A DNA stretch of 64,000 nt, from assembly GCA_036023115.1 (NCBI GenBank), contig JAYKKT010000048.1:4364001-4428000 (forward strand), in the 5' to 3' direction. Positions 45,860 through 58,906 of this stretch are shown here, piece by piece. Every line of letters begins with the position of its first letter. Position 1 is the stretch's first letter. The stretch comes from Brasenia schreberi. Taxonomy: Eukaryota > Streptophyta > Magnoliopsida > Nymphaeales > Cabombaceae. The translations under genes and the position numbers were made by a program. The notes below the pieces were generated by a model that did no database searches, was not told the DNA's origin, and saw only the letters and a program-made list of their open reading frames with translations.

Positions 45860-47872
45860 TGTAAACACCCGAAAATAAAAATGTTTTCGAAATATCTCAA
45901 AAAGATGTCTTAGAAAATTTCATCAAGCTTTTAGTTCAATTCATAAAGATCGTTTCAAAGTTCAAAACGTGAAATTCAAACTTGGTTGAAGTTTCAAAAC
46001 TTACAAGTTTTAATCAATTCGAAACCCTATGTTTTGAACTAAAATCCATTTTCAAAATCAAGATCAACCCAACCCAAATACCATCATATGAAGGAATGCA
46101 AATGCAGCAAGCATCTCTCGACATGGAACAAGGGTCAAGTCCTATGCTTAGCTCGGATGAAGCACATGCTACAAAGGACACGATGTTGAGGTTTTCAAGT
46201 TCAAGCCAAGGACCGAAGGTGAAGTTTTGATTTGGCCAAATATGAGCCGGAACATCACATGGGAAAATGCATGTCAAGGCCTACTTCACCAAAGGCACAC
46301 ACACTTGATGGAAGTGGTTCAAAGACCAGCCCATACAAGACTAAGATTGGAAGCAATTCATCCATGTGAGTTCAAGCTATGAAGAAGGTCGAAACCAAAC
46401 AAAACCGAGGACATCGATCAAGATATGGCCTATACCAAGACATGACCATGTGATACATGAGACAACTCCGAAGCCAACACATGATCGTGTGAAGCACCAA
46501 GGGATATGACCTGGTTCAAGGCAAGGGCCGAGTACATGGGGCTTAGTTCACCAAAAACTAATTCGAAGCAACTCGGTCAAGACAAGTATCGAGTAAAGCA
46601 AGCCTTGGCCGGTCATCTTAAGTTCAATTGAGCCCAAAATTAGGGCTAGATTCACATGAAAACCAGCCCACATGGGGCTGGTCTAGGTAAAGACAAGGGG
46701 GACCACTAAAGGGCTTAACCAAAGTGGATCCAAACCCACTGAATCAAGGTCAAGCCCGCCCCATGGAGAGGGCTAGAACCAGCCCTCCTTGGCCTATAAA
46801 AAGGGGCCATGGGGGGGGCATGAGAGGCATCTTGGAAAGAGTGAAGAGAGAGGCTGCCTCAAGGGGGGGTTGTGTGCTAGTTAGGGAAGGAAAGTTCAGC
46901 AAGGAGGAACATCCACTTCCAAGTTGGAGGAAGAAGAGGGTAGGTAGGTGTGTGCTAGGAAGTTTGAGTGAAGAAGAAGGAGCCAAAGGGGCCGAAATTC
47001 ACTCTTGAATCTCCAGTTTATTGTGCCAACTCATGTAAGTACATTTTAATTCAATTTCAATTATCTTCTTCATTCAAATTCAATTAAATGGGGTTGTAAT
47101 AATGGAGTTCCATCTCCCCCCACGTTGTAATAGTTAGATTTGCTGCAAGTTTAATTTCGTAGATGAAACACCATACTCACAAACGCACACTAGTAATAAT
47201 GGGGTTGTACACTAGATGTTTGTTAGAATCCAATCAATCTAATTTTTGATTTATTAGAAAGCTAACATCCATAGTTTTCCAGAAACATCAAAATCATCAA
47301 AATCGGAGTTTTGAGTAGGGAGATACTGACTCATCTTTGAGTCTTTGTATTTCTGAAACAGAACTGTTCCGAGTCAGTGAGTCAGTCTAATTCAATTATT
47401 TAATTCTGATTCAATATTGCTCCAAATTCAGATTTGTAAAAGGCCACAGGCTCTCCATACTACCCGCTTGGTCTGGTAAAATTTGAAGATTTTTGGAGGC
47501 TTATAACGTATTCAAATCCCTCTTAGACAAAAGCTTTGAAAACATAATTCTCTATTTTCAGCAGCTTGTACATTCCAAGTATTGAATCAAAGTGCACAAG
47601 CTCAAAACTCTTTCAAAAACACTTGTTCATGTGGAATAGAGTTGCATTTACTATCAAATTGAAATTTCTAAGCGCTCAATACCAACCCTTGAGCATCGGT
47701 TGAAGAAGGATTGAGTGAAAAGATCGCGCTTGCCTACAATCGCCTAGAAGTCTAAATTTTTCAAAATATTTGATAGTTTTGAACTAGTTGGTACGCTCGC
47801 GCTAGCGTAGGTGTGAAAACTTTCATTTCAAGTTTCTTTATAAACTTCGGAGTGAAAATTTTCATGTCTACA
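45860..47872 (+). repeat. 3' LTR of element B (2013 bp)
   Basis: Starts TGTAAACACCC and ends TGTCTACA. TATA-like TATAAAAAG at 46795-46803, the GGGGTTGTAATAATGGAG block at 47090, and the U5 hairpin at 47698-47715 with one mismatched pair. The central 47218-47560 does not match the 5' LTR, although both sides do. Confidence 0.92.
46795..46803 (+). promoter_or_regulatory. TATA-like box of B 3' LTR
   Basis: TATAAAAAG, then a G-rich leader. The 5' copy has lost this region, so no promoter remains upstream of B's coding DNA in its own 5' LTR. Confidence 0.6.
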
Positions 47873-49776
47873 ATGATCAAAAGAGGAATATCCTAAAGAT
47901 GATAGAAGAACCTCCAAAAAATAGTCTAGAAAACACGAAGTCTCTAAAGAGTACAGTTGAAGACGGTGGATATTACAAAGTATATCTTGGAGAGGAAGGT
48001 AAAGATCTGACAATATTGCAAAGACATATGACTCTTTGGAGTATAATTTAGAGAAGATAGAGGTATAAGTTTTAGAGAATATTTTGTTTATTACAAAAGG
48101 GAAAATGTCTACATGAATGGGCATGAATGGTGCTATGAGTCGGGACGCATATGGTTATACTCGATAGAATAGGCATTCAAAAAGAACAATAGAGGTGTGA
48201 GTACCCGTTGATGTGTACCTATGAGGGATATATCAAGGGGCTCTAGAGGTGGACTCTCGATGGAAAAGATGACTAAGAAATGAAGGATACAAAGGACCCT
48301 AACTCAAGTGTAGGACCTTTGCATAGCACATGGTTACATGGTCTTGTTGTGTTAAAGGAAATGGTCTTTAATTATACTTTGGTCTTGGTTTCTTTCAATG
48401 GACTCAGGATCATTTGGAGACTACTAGTTTCTCTTCGTCAATTAGGTCTTAAACTTTATAATTTAGAAAGATGCACTCTTCATATCATGGTTGAGTAGTT
48501 AGTGAAATTGACAATATAATTGAGATACTACCTTTTCTGAATAAGATAAGGTGGAATTAGGAGAAAATACAACAATTCTTGTTCTAGAAGAATGGTTAGG
48601 ATGCTTGTGAAGAGATGTTGAATCTACCATCATGAGACAAGGACTTAGCTTTCTCCTTAAACCACATGTTGTATGGTTAATTTGTAAAAGCCATATTTTT
48701 CTTTTCTTCTGGTCCTTTAATTTACACCAAATGTCAATCAAGCATTAGGAATCCAAATGTTTGTGTGTGCCTATGCAATCAAGAATACATAAGTACTGGT
48801 GTGTGTGTGTGTGCATGAGTATATCCAAGTGAGTGTCTAGTATCCAAGTGTACTTTACGCTTATCATACACCATGGGTAGACATGCCAATTAAGATTTCC
48901 AATAAATTAAGCAAATAATTTCGTAGACGTATCGGTCCAACCTAGAGTGCTAAAAGAGAATTGTGCTCAAAGAGGTTGTTTTGCATAACCATTGTCCCAT
49001 GACATGACTTCTTAAAGGTAAAGAAAAGTATAAATTTATGTTTCAAGAAATTAACATTTGTATGCTCCTTTTTGGATTGTGGGTTCTTTTATGGTTTTTA
49101 GTGAAGATCTTGTCCTCCTTAACAAGGTTAACCTCCATGTGCTACCAATTCCTTCCTTGAAGACCATACATTTCCTATACACTTGATCCAAATGTGAGCT
49201 CAAAAGTGCTTGCTATTGTACTATGAGGGTAGAAATGGTGAAGTCCAAGTTTGCTATGGATCAACCAGGAGTAATAGGCTAGGCTAGTAACACCTGGTAA
49301 AGAACAACTATGGTAGGTTAGGTGGACGGGTAGGCTAAGAGTGGGATTTAGGTTATAGGTACCTTCTAGTTGTTATGATGGCAAAAGAGCTTATTGGTTT
49401 TAGGTCCTTGCTGAGTGGTGGAGGTGTCGACCACCGGGAAAGATTTCCTAATGATTTCAATTGCCTACAGGTTCGCAAGCTAGGTGGCCTAGAAAGATTA
49501 GGCCCAAATGGCACAACCATTAGGATAGATTTTTGGGGTGACAAAATATGGAACAAGGTAGTGAGAAGCACTATGCAGATTCAAATGAATGCTACATAAA
49601 CAATAAAGGTGATCACTAGTTGAAATCCTCAAATGTATCAAGTGAAAATAGTGTCAACTTCAAAATGTATCTTTAAGTGTATCAAATGTATGCCAAATGA
49701 TGGCATTCAGCGGCATGCGTGGTGTAGTTAATGTCCCTTGTACATATCATGTAGCTAGAGAATCGTAACTGGTAGT
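47873..49776 (-). mobile_element. Relict Ty3-type element E, copy 2 (minus strand)
   Basis: Collinear with copy 1: 47873-48628 matches 11835-12593, 48629-49492 matches 13777-14676, and 49488-49700 matches 17213-17550. Relative to copy 1 it lacks the gag segment (12594-13776), the solo LTR and the second unit of the 130-bp duplication. B's 3' LTR abuts the left end and C's LTR the right end, so both inserted into or next to it. No open frame worth calling remains. The last ~75 bp (49701-49776) have no match in copy 1. Confidence 0.8.
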
Positions 49777-50335
49777 TGTAGACACGCGAAAATTTTCACT
49801 CTGGGTTCTTAGGCCTGAAGTGAACCTTTTTCGTGTCTAAGTCGCTTTAAAAGGGTGTGCCAGCTAGCTTACTCAAACTAGCAAAATAAGTTTTGAAATA
49901 TCTGACTTTAGGGGGCGACTGTGGACAAGTGGGCTCTTTTCATCACAAACCTTCTTGAACCGATGCTCAAGGGTCAGTTTGTACGCTTAGAAATCTCGAT
50001 TTTAAACAAGCATGGCCTTTTTGAAAAGGTATGAAAGTATTTGATCGATTTGTTTGTCTAATTGCAGATTTTATTTACGTGGGGTTGGCACGTATCTATG
50101 TCTTTGAGTTTTATTTTACCTAGGCATGAGGTGTGTGCATCAAGTGCCTAAGTCTTGGCGTGTTTGTAGGGTTTGTTCGGGGTTTATTTGATGCAAGTAT
50201 GCGCACTATCTCGAGTATGGCGGATATGTAATGCAAACTCACACAACTTGAAGGGAAAACCCGAAATTGAAAGACATAGCGGAAGGGAAATTGCGGAAGG
50301 AAAATATGGCTATATCTTAAGAGCGGAAAGGCTCA

Positions 50336-50750
50336 ATGTGTGCATGTGTGTTGTGTATATATTGAAAGACAACTCATGCAACTTGGAATGTAAAGCCACC
50401 CGACTTAAATATAAAGTGCAGAAATGGGAAATACGTATATATATATATATGGGCCTGAAGGTTGCCAACGTGTGCATGTGTGTTGTGTATAAATGTAAAG
50501 ACAACTCACACGACTTGGAATGTAAAACCCAGCCGAAAGGGAGATACAACTATATATATATATATATGAGCCCGAAGGTCATCAACGTGTGCGTGTGTGT
50601 TGTGTATAAATGTAAAGACAACTCACACGACTTGGAATGTAAAACCCAGCCGAAAGGGAGATACAACTATATATATATGAGCCCGAAGGTCGTCAACGTT
50701 TGCATGTGTGTTGTATATATATTGAAATGCAACTCATATGACTGAAAATT
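50336..50750. repeat. ~110-117 bp tandem repeats in C LTR
   Basis: Units share GTTGTGTATAAATGTAAAGA (50482, 50599) and a third decayed copy near 50709, each followed by an ACTCACACGACTTGGAATG segment and a TA run. They keep a 190-codon frame open (50173-50745), which is a by-product of the repeat length and not a gene. Confidence 0.85.
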
Positions 50751-52216
50751 AACGACCCGAAATTAAAAGACATATACAAGTGAACCAGGCAAACTCACGC
50801 AGCTGAAAATATATAGATATGGCTATATCTTAGTGGCTGCCGAGGCCAAAATGTGCGTGAAGGTGCTTGAGCAAGAGCTCGGGTGTCTTTGGGTGCGAGT
50901 GTGGAATTTTAAATGACAACTCACACAACTTAAAGTAACAACCTAGCTGATTGGAAATACATATATATGATAAGAGCGAAAGCTCAATGCACGCGTGGGT
51001 GTAGTGTATAAATTTAAAGACAACTCACACATCTCTTACTAGAGTCTTTGGAGTAAGAGCGAAGGCTCAATCATGTACGTGGTTGCTTGGTGTACGAGAT
51101 TAAGAGCTAAAGCTCAAGTGCACGTGTGTGTCACGCATATCAAGCATTCATATTACATCTCGGGGGGAGACCACGCTCTGTTAATACAACCCCGTATCCG
51201 AATTGAATTTGAATGTAGAAGGAGTAATGTAAATACCGAATTTGAAACACTTACAAGTGATCCCAACGTTTGATCTACTCCAATCTACAGGGGCTTTTGT
51301 ACGCTTTACAACCACGGACGGATCCCTTTGAAGCTTGAGGCATGAAGTGGTCGGCTGAGCTTGAGCTTGGTGAGTTCAAGGTTTAAGAGATAGGGCTCAC
51401 AAGTGTTAGGTGGATGCTGGTCTAAGTGGGGGATAGGCAAGGGAGCTGCGGGTGTTGGTGGCTGGTGTGGGGTTATGACAAAAGGGAGGTCGTGATGTGG
51501 GGATGATGTGGGAGGTGCTAGGCTAGAGGTCACGGCAAAGGGCTGGGGTATGGTATGGAGTGGGGAGTGTAAGGCGGTGGTGTTGGGGATAGATGGTGTG
51601 GGAGTGTAGGGCGGTGTATGGGGTAGTTTAGGCTAAGGTGGTGGCAGGTTGTGGAGTGGCCGGGAGCTAGTCGGTGCCGGGCGCTAGGCGCCAGGCGGAT
51701 GGTAGGGCGATAGGCACCAAGGAGGCACGCGGCATCAGGGAGACGTGCGGCGCGGGAGTGGGGTGCGCTATGGTGTGCAGGGGGTGTTCGGGTGGCGATG
51801 GGAGGTGGTTTGGGTGATGGGAGCACACGGGAGTGACAGGTTTGACTCGATTAGGGTGTTAGGTTGGTTTAGTTGGGGATTAGGGGTGCTGTAGGGGATT
51901 AGGTAGTGTTGATTTAAGGTAGGTTTAAGGTGGTTTAGAGGGTTAGAGATAGAAGGGTTTAGGGAGTTAATCAAGCTTACCTCTTAGGGTCGGTTGGGGT
52001 GTGCTCAAGCTTCAAACCAGCCACTACAAAGCCTTCTTGTTCAAGCAAATCCAGCCCTTAATCAAGCTGGTGCAGCCCACACTAACCCCTCTTTAAGCCC
52101 ACAATTAACCCACTAAACAAAATTAAGAAAGCACTAAGCACTCACTTTAATACCCTCTCTCTCCTCCAAGCTCCTCCAAGTGGATTTCACGTGAACTCTT
52201 GGGGACCCCCTCACTC

Positions 52217-52225
52217 CTATTTATA
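52217..52225 (-). promoter_or_regulatory. TATA box of C LTR
   Basis: Reads TATAAATAG on the minus strand, as in LTR A. Confidence 0.72.
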
Positions 52226-53002
52226 GGCAAATGAGGTGGGTCTTGGATATGGGTCTTGGGTTTGGATCGTGGAATCCATGTCCGATCCAAACACTATTTG
52301 GATCTAGATCTTGGATCTCAGATATTTTGAAATTCATATCCGATCCAAATCCAATATTTTATAGATATGGATCTGGATATTTTGGTCTAGATCTGATCTA
52401 ATCCAAATACTATTTGGATCGACCCAAAGCCAAATACTATTTGGATATGGATTTGAATATTTATGGTCCAAATCCAATCCAAATTTTCTCTTGATGGTCC
52501 TTCTTGGCTTTTTGAGACAGACGTTTTGTGCGGGAACTGGCTTCATCAGCGCTCCATCTGGTGCTGGGTTTTCCCCAACTTTGTCGTCTGGACTCCATCT
52601 CACCATTCTGGACTCTATTTCTGCTTAATTTTGCCATTTTTGGCTCAAATCTCCGTCGCTTGGATGGGGATGCTTGATTTGGCTTTTAGGTGCTCTGGGC
52701 TTGCTTTCTGCATCGAGCCTGGGCCTTCCTTTCGCCTTGGATTTGGCCTTTGTGGGCTGGTTTCTGGGCTGCTTCTCGATCAGGTGTCGTCTTCCCTGCT
52801 TCACCTGTTCGTCTTTGGCTTTTTGGCAAAATGGGACTTGGCCCAAGTTTCAAGAAATTTATATGGGATATGGGGTTTAAAACAATATTTATAAGCTTTT
52901 TGGGAAGCTCCTGGGTTTTCGAAAATGCAGAATGGCCTTTTGGGTTGATTTGCAAACCAGGGATTTGTTTTCTTAAAATCGTGGGATTTTGGGGTGTTTA
53001 CA

Positions 53003-53015
53003 GATGCCCCTCTTT
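53003..53015 (-). other. polypurine tract of element C
   Basis: Minus-strand AAAGAGGGGCATC immediately before the LTR. Confidence 0.9.
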
Positions 53016-54165
53016 GGCATTATCTAAATAGATTCGGATAATGACAAAGACGACAACATCCCTATTTGCTTTCTCCCTGGATTTGTCCTTGAGAATATGG
53101 GATTGTCCTAGTTTTGAGAAAACATTTTCTTTGAGACCTGGTAGGAGCAGATTTTCGCCAAAGGGGACTTACCTATATGGTTCTAGTCCTAAATGGGATT
53201 TGTGCAAGTATCCATGCGTGAATATGGATGAGTGGCATGGAATGAGATGCTAGGAAGTATGGTTTCCTAGAGACTTATTGTAATGGTCGAACTAGAGAGT
53301 CTTATGAAGACCTGTTGCACCAAGTGAGCTGGTCTTATGTTGCTCGATGTTCGAGGATTTTCTAAACTCGTTTTTCAAAGAGGAAAGCTCCTTTCAGCTT
53401 CAATCCTAAGGACTTCAGCTTTTCGTGTTTTCCCTTTATTCGAGTCTTGACACTCGCTAATATAGTGGAGGTTTTATTCGAAATCAAGCCATATTTCAAA
53501 ATTCCTACGCCTTACTCAGACGTCTTACTCTCAAACAAGATGAGATTCAAGTAAGTAAATCCTATTTTTACTTTAGGATTCCCTAGAATGAACCTTTCTT
53601 CACCTTGGGATAAGTCGTAGGGATGGGAAAGAGTTTACCACGGTCCCTTCTAGAGTGTCCCGTTGTTTAAGGCATAGAGGCAGAAAACTGGTCTTTTTGA
53701 GCTTTTTGGCCTTTTTTCTGCTTTTTTCGTAGAGGGTCTCCCTTTGGGAGTATTTTTTCTTTACTCCCTCTTTTCCATAGAATACGCGATTTTTTTTTAT
53801 TTCACTTTCTTTTGAGAAAGAGATTTTGCAGTGATTTCCCTTTTTCCTTTTGGCCAGGTTTTCCTTTTGGGGAAAGAGAAGAGAAACAGGGAAGGACTTA
53901 TCCCAAGGATCTACTCGATTCATCCCAGATCAGCCTATTTAGAAATAGCACGTACTACTTACAAGTATCTTGCTATTTTGAACCAGGCTTTCTTTTGTAA
54001 GAAGAAGGATTTTTGAAATGTGACCCATTGGTTTTTGGAAAACTCCACTTTTTCACAAGCAATCGAGTCTCCCATTCAAGGTTGCACGATTTGCTTTGAT
54101 CCTTACTTACGAAGTTTTAAAAGGAGGTTTTCAAAATATTTTCGAAATAGGGCTTAGCTTAGACC
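53016..54165 (-). other. 3' non-coding region of element C
   Basis: Closely matches 6262-7416 of A along its length. No coding sequence supported. Confidence 0.75.
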
Positions 54166-55412
54166 CTACACATGGTATTTTTTCAAAAATTGAGCATTCA
54201 TAGGATCGGCTAAGTTCCTACCCTCAACATCGATTATTCAATATGCATTGTTCGTGGTGGTTCCACGCACAACATAAGGGCCATCCCACTTGGGCCGCCA
54301 CTTTCCAAGTGGATGTGGGCCACAATATTGGATGATTTTGAGCAGAAGGTCTCCCACTTTGAAGTGGCGAGGTCTCATATGCTTCTCATAATGTCGGGCT
54401 ATCCTTTGCCGGTATGCATGTGCATGATCCATGGCAAGGAGCCTTTGCTCATCTAGTAAGTCAAGTTTGGCCATCCTAGCATGCTGTAGCGTCTCTTGGG
54501 GAAGGTCGAGTGCAATGGATGTATGAAATGAATGAATTTTGGTATGAATGGGGAGAATGGCGTTTGTGCCATAGACCAACTCAAATGGCGTGGCATTTGT
54601 GGGAGTTCGGATGGAAGTCCTATAAGCCCATAAGGCTTCATCCAGCTTCTCATGGCACGTCCTACCCTTCTCTAAAGTTTTCTCAATAATGCTTATGAGA
54701 GTTTTATTTGTGGCTTCAGCTTGGCCGTTGCCTTGAGGGTAGTAGGGTGATGAGAAGTGGTGAGTTATGCCATACGTGTTACATAACTTAACCATCCTCT
54801 CGTTTTTAAAAGGGGTGCCATTGTCGGACACTAAGTTCTTTGGAACCCCAAATCGAGCCAGAATATTTTTCCTAATGAATGCCACTACATCTTGCCCTGA
54901 ACATTAGTTAGGGAAGTAGCTTCAACCCACTTGGAAAAGTATTCGGTGGCTGCAAGTATAAACCTATGCCCATTTGATAAATGAGGGAATATTGGTCCTA
55001 TGATGTCAAATGCCCACATGGCAAATGGCCAGGGGCTGACCACGAAATGCAATGAGGATGACGGGGTATGGATGGCGTGTCCATGCACTTGACATGGGTG
55101 ACACTTCCTAACATGGTCATGGCAATCCTGCTTTAAGGTGGACCAAAAATAACCCGCTCTAAGTATTTTCATTGCCATCATATTGGCATTTACATGCCCT
55201 CCACATTCTCCATTGTAAAATTCATGCATTATTATCCTAGCCTCCTCCAGGTCGACACACCTTAGTAAGATGTCAGTGAAACTCTTTTTGTAAAGAACCC
55301 CTCCCAAAATCGAATATCGGGTTGAAATTCTTCGTATAAAAGCTTTATCTTTAGATGTAGCGAATACTGAAAATCCTCCATTTTCTAAGAAACTTTTATG
55401 TCTTGAAACCAA
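54166..55412 (-). pseudogene. pol (IN): integrase of element C, one frameshift and one stop
   Basis: Zinc-binding region about 55080-55250, core Asp in F-D-I-I-G-P, Asp in S-D-N-G-T-P-F and Glu in Q-A-E-A-T-N-K all present, and a G-K-W-R-P-K-W-D-G-P-Y module. A one-base deletion near 54893 (a G lost from a run of four, compared with A) splits it into 175- and 215-codon frames. A TGA replaces TGG near 54238, 24 codons before the shared natural stop at 54166-54168. It is nearer to intact than A. Confidence 0.92.
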
Positions 55413-55930
55413 GGTTTTTCAGTATCAGTTTGGTTGTTTTGGCAAATCTCAAGATCGTGTATGGATGGAGTGGGTGAATGCCATATTTCCAAGGGTTTGG
55501 TTCCCAAAGTGGGATCAATCCTTAGGGCTGAGCCCAAGGATGAGAGGGCATCGGCTTGGCCATTGTCCTCTCTTCCTACGTGTGTGAGAATATACGATTT
55601 GAACGACTCGACCAACTTGGTGGCCAACTCGTGGTATGGAAGAAGTTTTTCGTTTTTAACTTGCCAAATCTTTAACACTTGGTTTATGACAAGTAAAGAA
55701 TCTTCAAAGGCTTCGATGAATGATGCCCCTAGAGTTTTCAAAATTTTTAAGCCTTGTATGAGTGCTTCATACTCGGCGGTGTTGTTGGAACACTCGAAAT
55801 CTAGGCGAATGGCTATGGGTATTTCTTCCTTTTTAGGGGATATGAGGACGATTCCTGCCCCAGCCCCTCTTTGGTTTCATGCCCCATCGAAGTGCATCTT
55901 CCACACCTGGTTTTTATTTGAGCAACTTGA
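55413..55930 (-). pseudogene. second (plant-type) RNase H of element C
   Basis: Contains F-D-G-A (55889 region), E-Y-E-A-L, E-D-S-L-L-V and A-D-A-L-S-S-L-G, so the acidic positions are kept. A TGA replaces CGA just after the first strand (near 55880). Confidence 0.85.
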
Positions 55931-56330
55931 TAAAATGTGATTTTGAAATTGGTTTTGAAATATGCCCTCATCGGGCATTTTGTCAAGTGTGGGGTACGCA
56001 TCTTCCAAGGGGAAGTCGGCCACATAGTCAGCTAGGGTTTGGCCCTTGATGGATGTTTGATGGTGGTATTTCAGGTCATACTCCATCAAGAGGAGTTGCC
56101 ATTTACCCAGCCTACCTGTGAGGATAGGTTTTTCAAACAGATGCTTGATGGGATCAAGCCTAGACACTATCCAGATCTCATGATCTAGAAAGTATTGTCA
56201 CAATTTCTGGCATTCCTACACCAAGGCCAAGCAAGTCTTCTCCATGGCTTGATAATCTCGTTCATAAGCCAATAGAGTTTTTGAAATATAGTAGATGGCA
56301 TACTCTTAATGGGTATCATCCTCATATTGA
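55931..56330 (-). pseudogene. Ty3-type RNase H of element C
   Basis: Shows the D-P-I-K-H-L-F block and K-W-Q-L-L-L-M-E-Y-D, open from 56167. The upstream part has stops near 56200 and a TAA at 56306-56308 where A has AAA. Confidence 0.78.
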
Positions 56331-57388
56331 GCTAATAAGGCACCCAAAGCATTCGCATGCGCAGAAATGTAAAGTAAAAGAGGTTTTCCTTGCTTTGGAG
56401 GGTTTAAAACAAGAGGATTAACTAAATACGCCTTTAGTCTTTCAAAAGTCTTTTGGCAATCATCATCCCATACGAATTTCACCCCTTTTCTCAAAAGTTT
56501 GTTGAAGGGTTCGTATCTTGTAGCGAGGTTCAAAATGAACCTACGAATTGATTGGAGGCGACCTTGGAGGCTACGAATTAGCATAAGATTGGAGGGTGGA
56601 AACATGTCTATGATGGCTCTACAATTAGAGGGGTCGACTTCAATTCCCCTTTGGCTTACCATAAAGCCCAAGAGCTTACCGGATTCTACTCCGAAAACGC
56701 ATTTTTGAGGGTTTAGCTTTACTTTGTAAAGCCTAAGCCTTTCGAAATTTTTTTGTAAACATTCAATATGGGTGCATCGAGTTTTTGATTTAGTCAAAAG
56801 ATCATCCACATATACCTCTACGAGCTCATGAATTTGATTGTGAAAGATCGTAGTCATGGCTCTTTGGTAGGTGGCGCCGGTATTTTTTAAACCAAAGGGC
56901 ATGACTGTATAGCAGTACGTGCCCCATGGTGTGGTGAAAGCAGTTTTAGCCTGATCTCTTGGGGCTAATTTGATTCGGTTATACCCTGAATAGCCATCTA
57001 TGAATGAAAACATTTCATGATTCGCAGTACTATCGACTATCAAATCAATGTTAGGTAAAGGAAAGTTATCCTTTGGAGTGGCTTTGTTCAGGTTTCTAAA
57101 ATCGATGCATATTCAAATTTTCCCATTGGATTTTCGAACTACAACAATATTTGACAACCAATCAAAATATGCAATGGGTTTTATAAAATTGGCTTTTAGC
57201 AGATCTTCTAAACCCTCTTTAACCTGCGCATGCACGTTCGGATGAATCTTCCTAAGCTTTTGCTTTATGGGTTTCGAATCCGAATCTAGGAGAAGACAAT
57301 GCTCTACGACTCTTCGGTCTATACCTGGCATGTCTTCATATGTCCATGCAAACACATCGATGTAGTTTTTTAAAAATGCAATGAATGA
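56306..57388 (-). pseudogene. pol (RT): reverse transcriptase of element C
   Basis: A 245-codon frame (56306-57043) holds the M-P-F-G-L block and the catalytic Y-V-D-D-L-L intact (near 56812). Upstream, TGA at 57113-57115 replaces CGA in the G-K-I-R strand and a TGA lies near 57386. The D-F-R-N-L-N-K block is present between them. Confidence 0.9.
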
Positions 57389-57983
57389 TCATGCTTCATG
57401 CTCATGCAAACATGCGCCTATCTTAATGTGTTTGGGCTTTGTTTCACTCCCTAGGTTGATCTCTATGAAATCCCCTCCTACTGAATTTGAAGGTTTTTCA
57501 AAATCGAGAATTTTATGAAACTCTGGGAGCTTGGAGGATGAATCCTCCTCAAGGAGAAGGGGATCCTCTTCCGGGCTTTGATCATTCTCGAGAGTATTGA
57601 ATCCTAGGGAATTTGATCTTGATGTTTGAGTTTTGAAAACACCTGGTTTTTGTTTTGGAATTTCTACAGGTTTTGAAGCCTTTGGTCTTGTTATGAAGAC
57701 AACTTTCTTTTCGAAATCCTTCGCTTTTTCCAAATTTTTACTAGGAGTTGGTATATACAGGATTTTGTTTTTGGAAATTTCTAATTTTTCGATTTTTTTT
57801 TTATTTTTGTAAAGCAAAGACACTTGGAGCTATACAAACAATATTTTTTTCGATTTTACACTTTTCAAATATTTTTGGTTTTTGAGATTTTCCAATTTGT
57901 TTTTGAATTTCGAGTTTTTTCAATTTTTTTAGATTTTGGTTTAAAAAGGGATCTTCCATCATACCTACAAAGGAAAACGCCAC
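57389..57983 (-). pseudogene. Lys-rich protease-RT linker of element C
   Basis: Two overlapping frames (57801-57983, 57389-57823) are joined by a slip in the A-run near 57805, close to but probably independent of the slip in A. K-K-L-x-K-L-E-I repeats and an I-L-Y-I-P-T segment are visible. A splice-acceptor-like tract TTTTCCTTTGTAG lies at 57965-57977. Confidence 0.75.
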
Positions 57984-57986
57984 AAG

Positions 57987-58906
57987 TTAGACTCTAAACA
58001 AGAGGTCTAAATCGTAAGTTTTTGCTTCACTAGGTTCCAGGGCACCCTTGACCCAGGTGATCACAGGTGGTGGTTCTGGTGGTATTTTGGGAGTATAGCC
58101 GATCTCATATCGGCTTGGGTTGGCTCTAGGCACTATGGGCTCGAGGAGACCCTGGCTTTGTGTCCCTAGACTTTGGTAGGGCATATATCTCATATTCAAT
58201 AACATGTTCCATGATTTTTTGTTTTTTGAAAAGTTTTGGTATAGTTCATGATTCTGGAACTTGCTATCGTCCATGTTATACTCATATGGCTTTCTATCTA
58301 GGGGTTTTTGGAATAGGCGACTCTTGGCCTTACCTAGGATGGTTAGGGTTTTGAGTGGGCGAGCCTTGGGCTGCCCCTTGATACACAACACCTTCCTAGT
58401 GTTTTGAAGGACGTGCTTGGGTGGCTCGACCAAGACTTGCCCCAGATTATCCTCAAAAGCTGGGTGACCTGATAAGCATGGAAAATTCTGTATTCCCTGC
58501 AGCTGAGGGTGACTCTTACATAGAATTACCACAACTTGATTTTCAAAAGGGATTTTGACACACCTATGGAAGGTGGATGGCACAGCTCGCAGGTTGTGTA
58601 TCCAAGGCCTTCCCAGCAATAGGTTGTAGTAGGGGTGGATGTCGAAGACATGGAACACCCCCATGTGAGTTATCCCTTCCGTTTCCATGAGTAATTCTAT
58701 ATATCCTAAGGGTCTAGACGCATTCTCATCGTATCCAGTGATTACGATGGGGCTTGGGTTCACGGAGGTCAAGGTGACTTCGATTTGATACGCCACATGG
58801 AGCGGAAGGATGTTGAGACCTCCTCCTCCATCAACTAGGCACCTATCCAGAGAATGGTGATTCAATACCACCTCGATATGCAGGGCCTGGTTGTGAGATT
58901 CATATG
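57987..58906 (-). pseudogene. pro: protease of element C, 3' part after solo LTR
   Basis: Open without stops for 295 codons to the shared terminal TAA at 57987. V-D-G-G-G-G lies near 58830, L-L-L-G-R-P-W near 58610, followed by the long C-terminal extension. The upstream end is cut at 58906 by the solo LTR; the coding sequence continues beyond it at 62183. Confidence 0.88.

Larger units (their letters stand above)
33408..47872 (+). mobile_element. Ty3-type LTR retrotransposon B (Tat lineage), near complete
   Basis: Truncated 5' LTR, primer binding site, gag, protease, linker, RT, two RNase H domains, integrase, 3' non-coding DNA, polypurine tract and a 2013-bp 3' LTR. Proteins are clearly related to A and C but more divergent, and the LTRs are shorter and of a different type. 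Gag is split by a minus-strand solo LTR (35441-38827). The 5 bp to the right are ATGAT, and the left duplication is lost at the D/B junction. The right end lies in relict E copy 2. Confidence 0.92.
49777..53002 (-). repeat. 3' LTR of element C (3226 bp)
   Basis: On the minus strand it begins TGTAAACACCCC at 53002 and ends TGTCTACA at 49777. TATA at 52217-52225 (minus), 'ATCCAAAT' repeats upstream (52270-52480), conserved block at 51161-51194, GAGC hairpins at 50320, 50970, 51051 and 51099, and U5 hairpin at 49954-49971. Confidence 0.92.

Noticed and set aside
50173..50745. 190-codon open frame in the C LTR
   Set aside because: It is made of ~110-117 bp LTR tandem repeats with TA runs; the translation repeats itself and has no counterpart in the A LTR at the same place.
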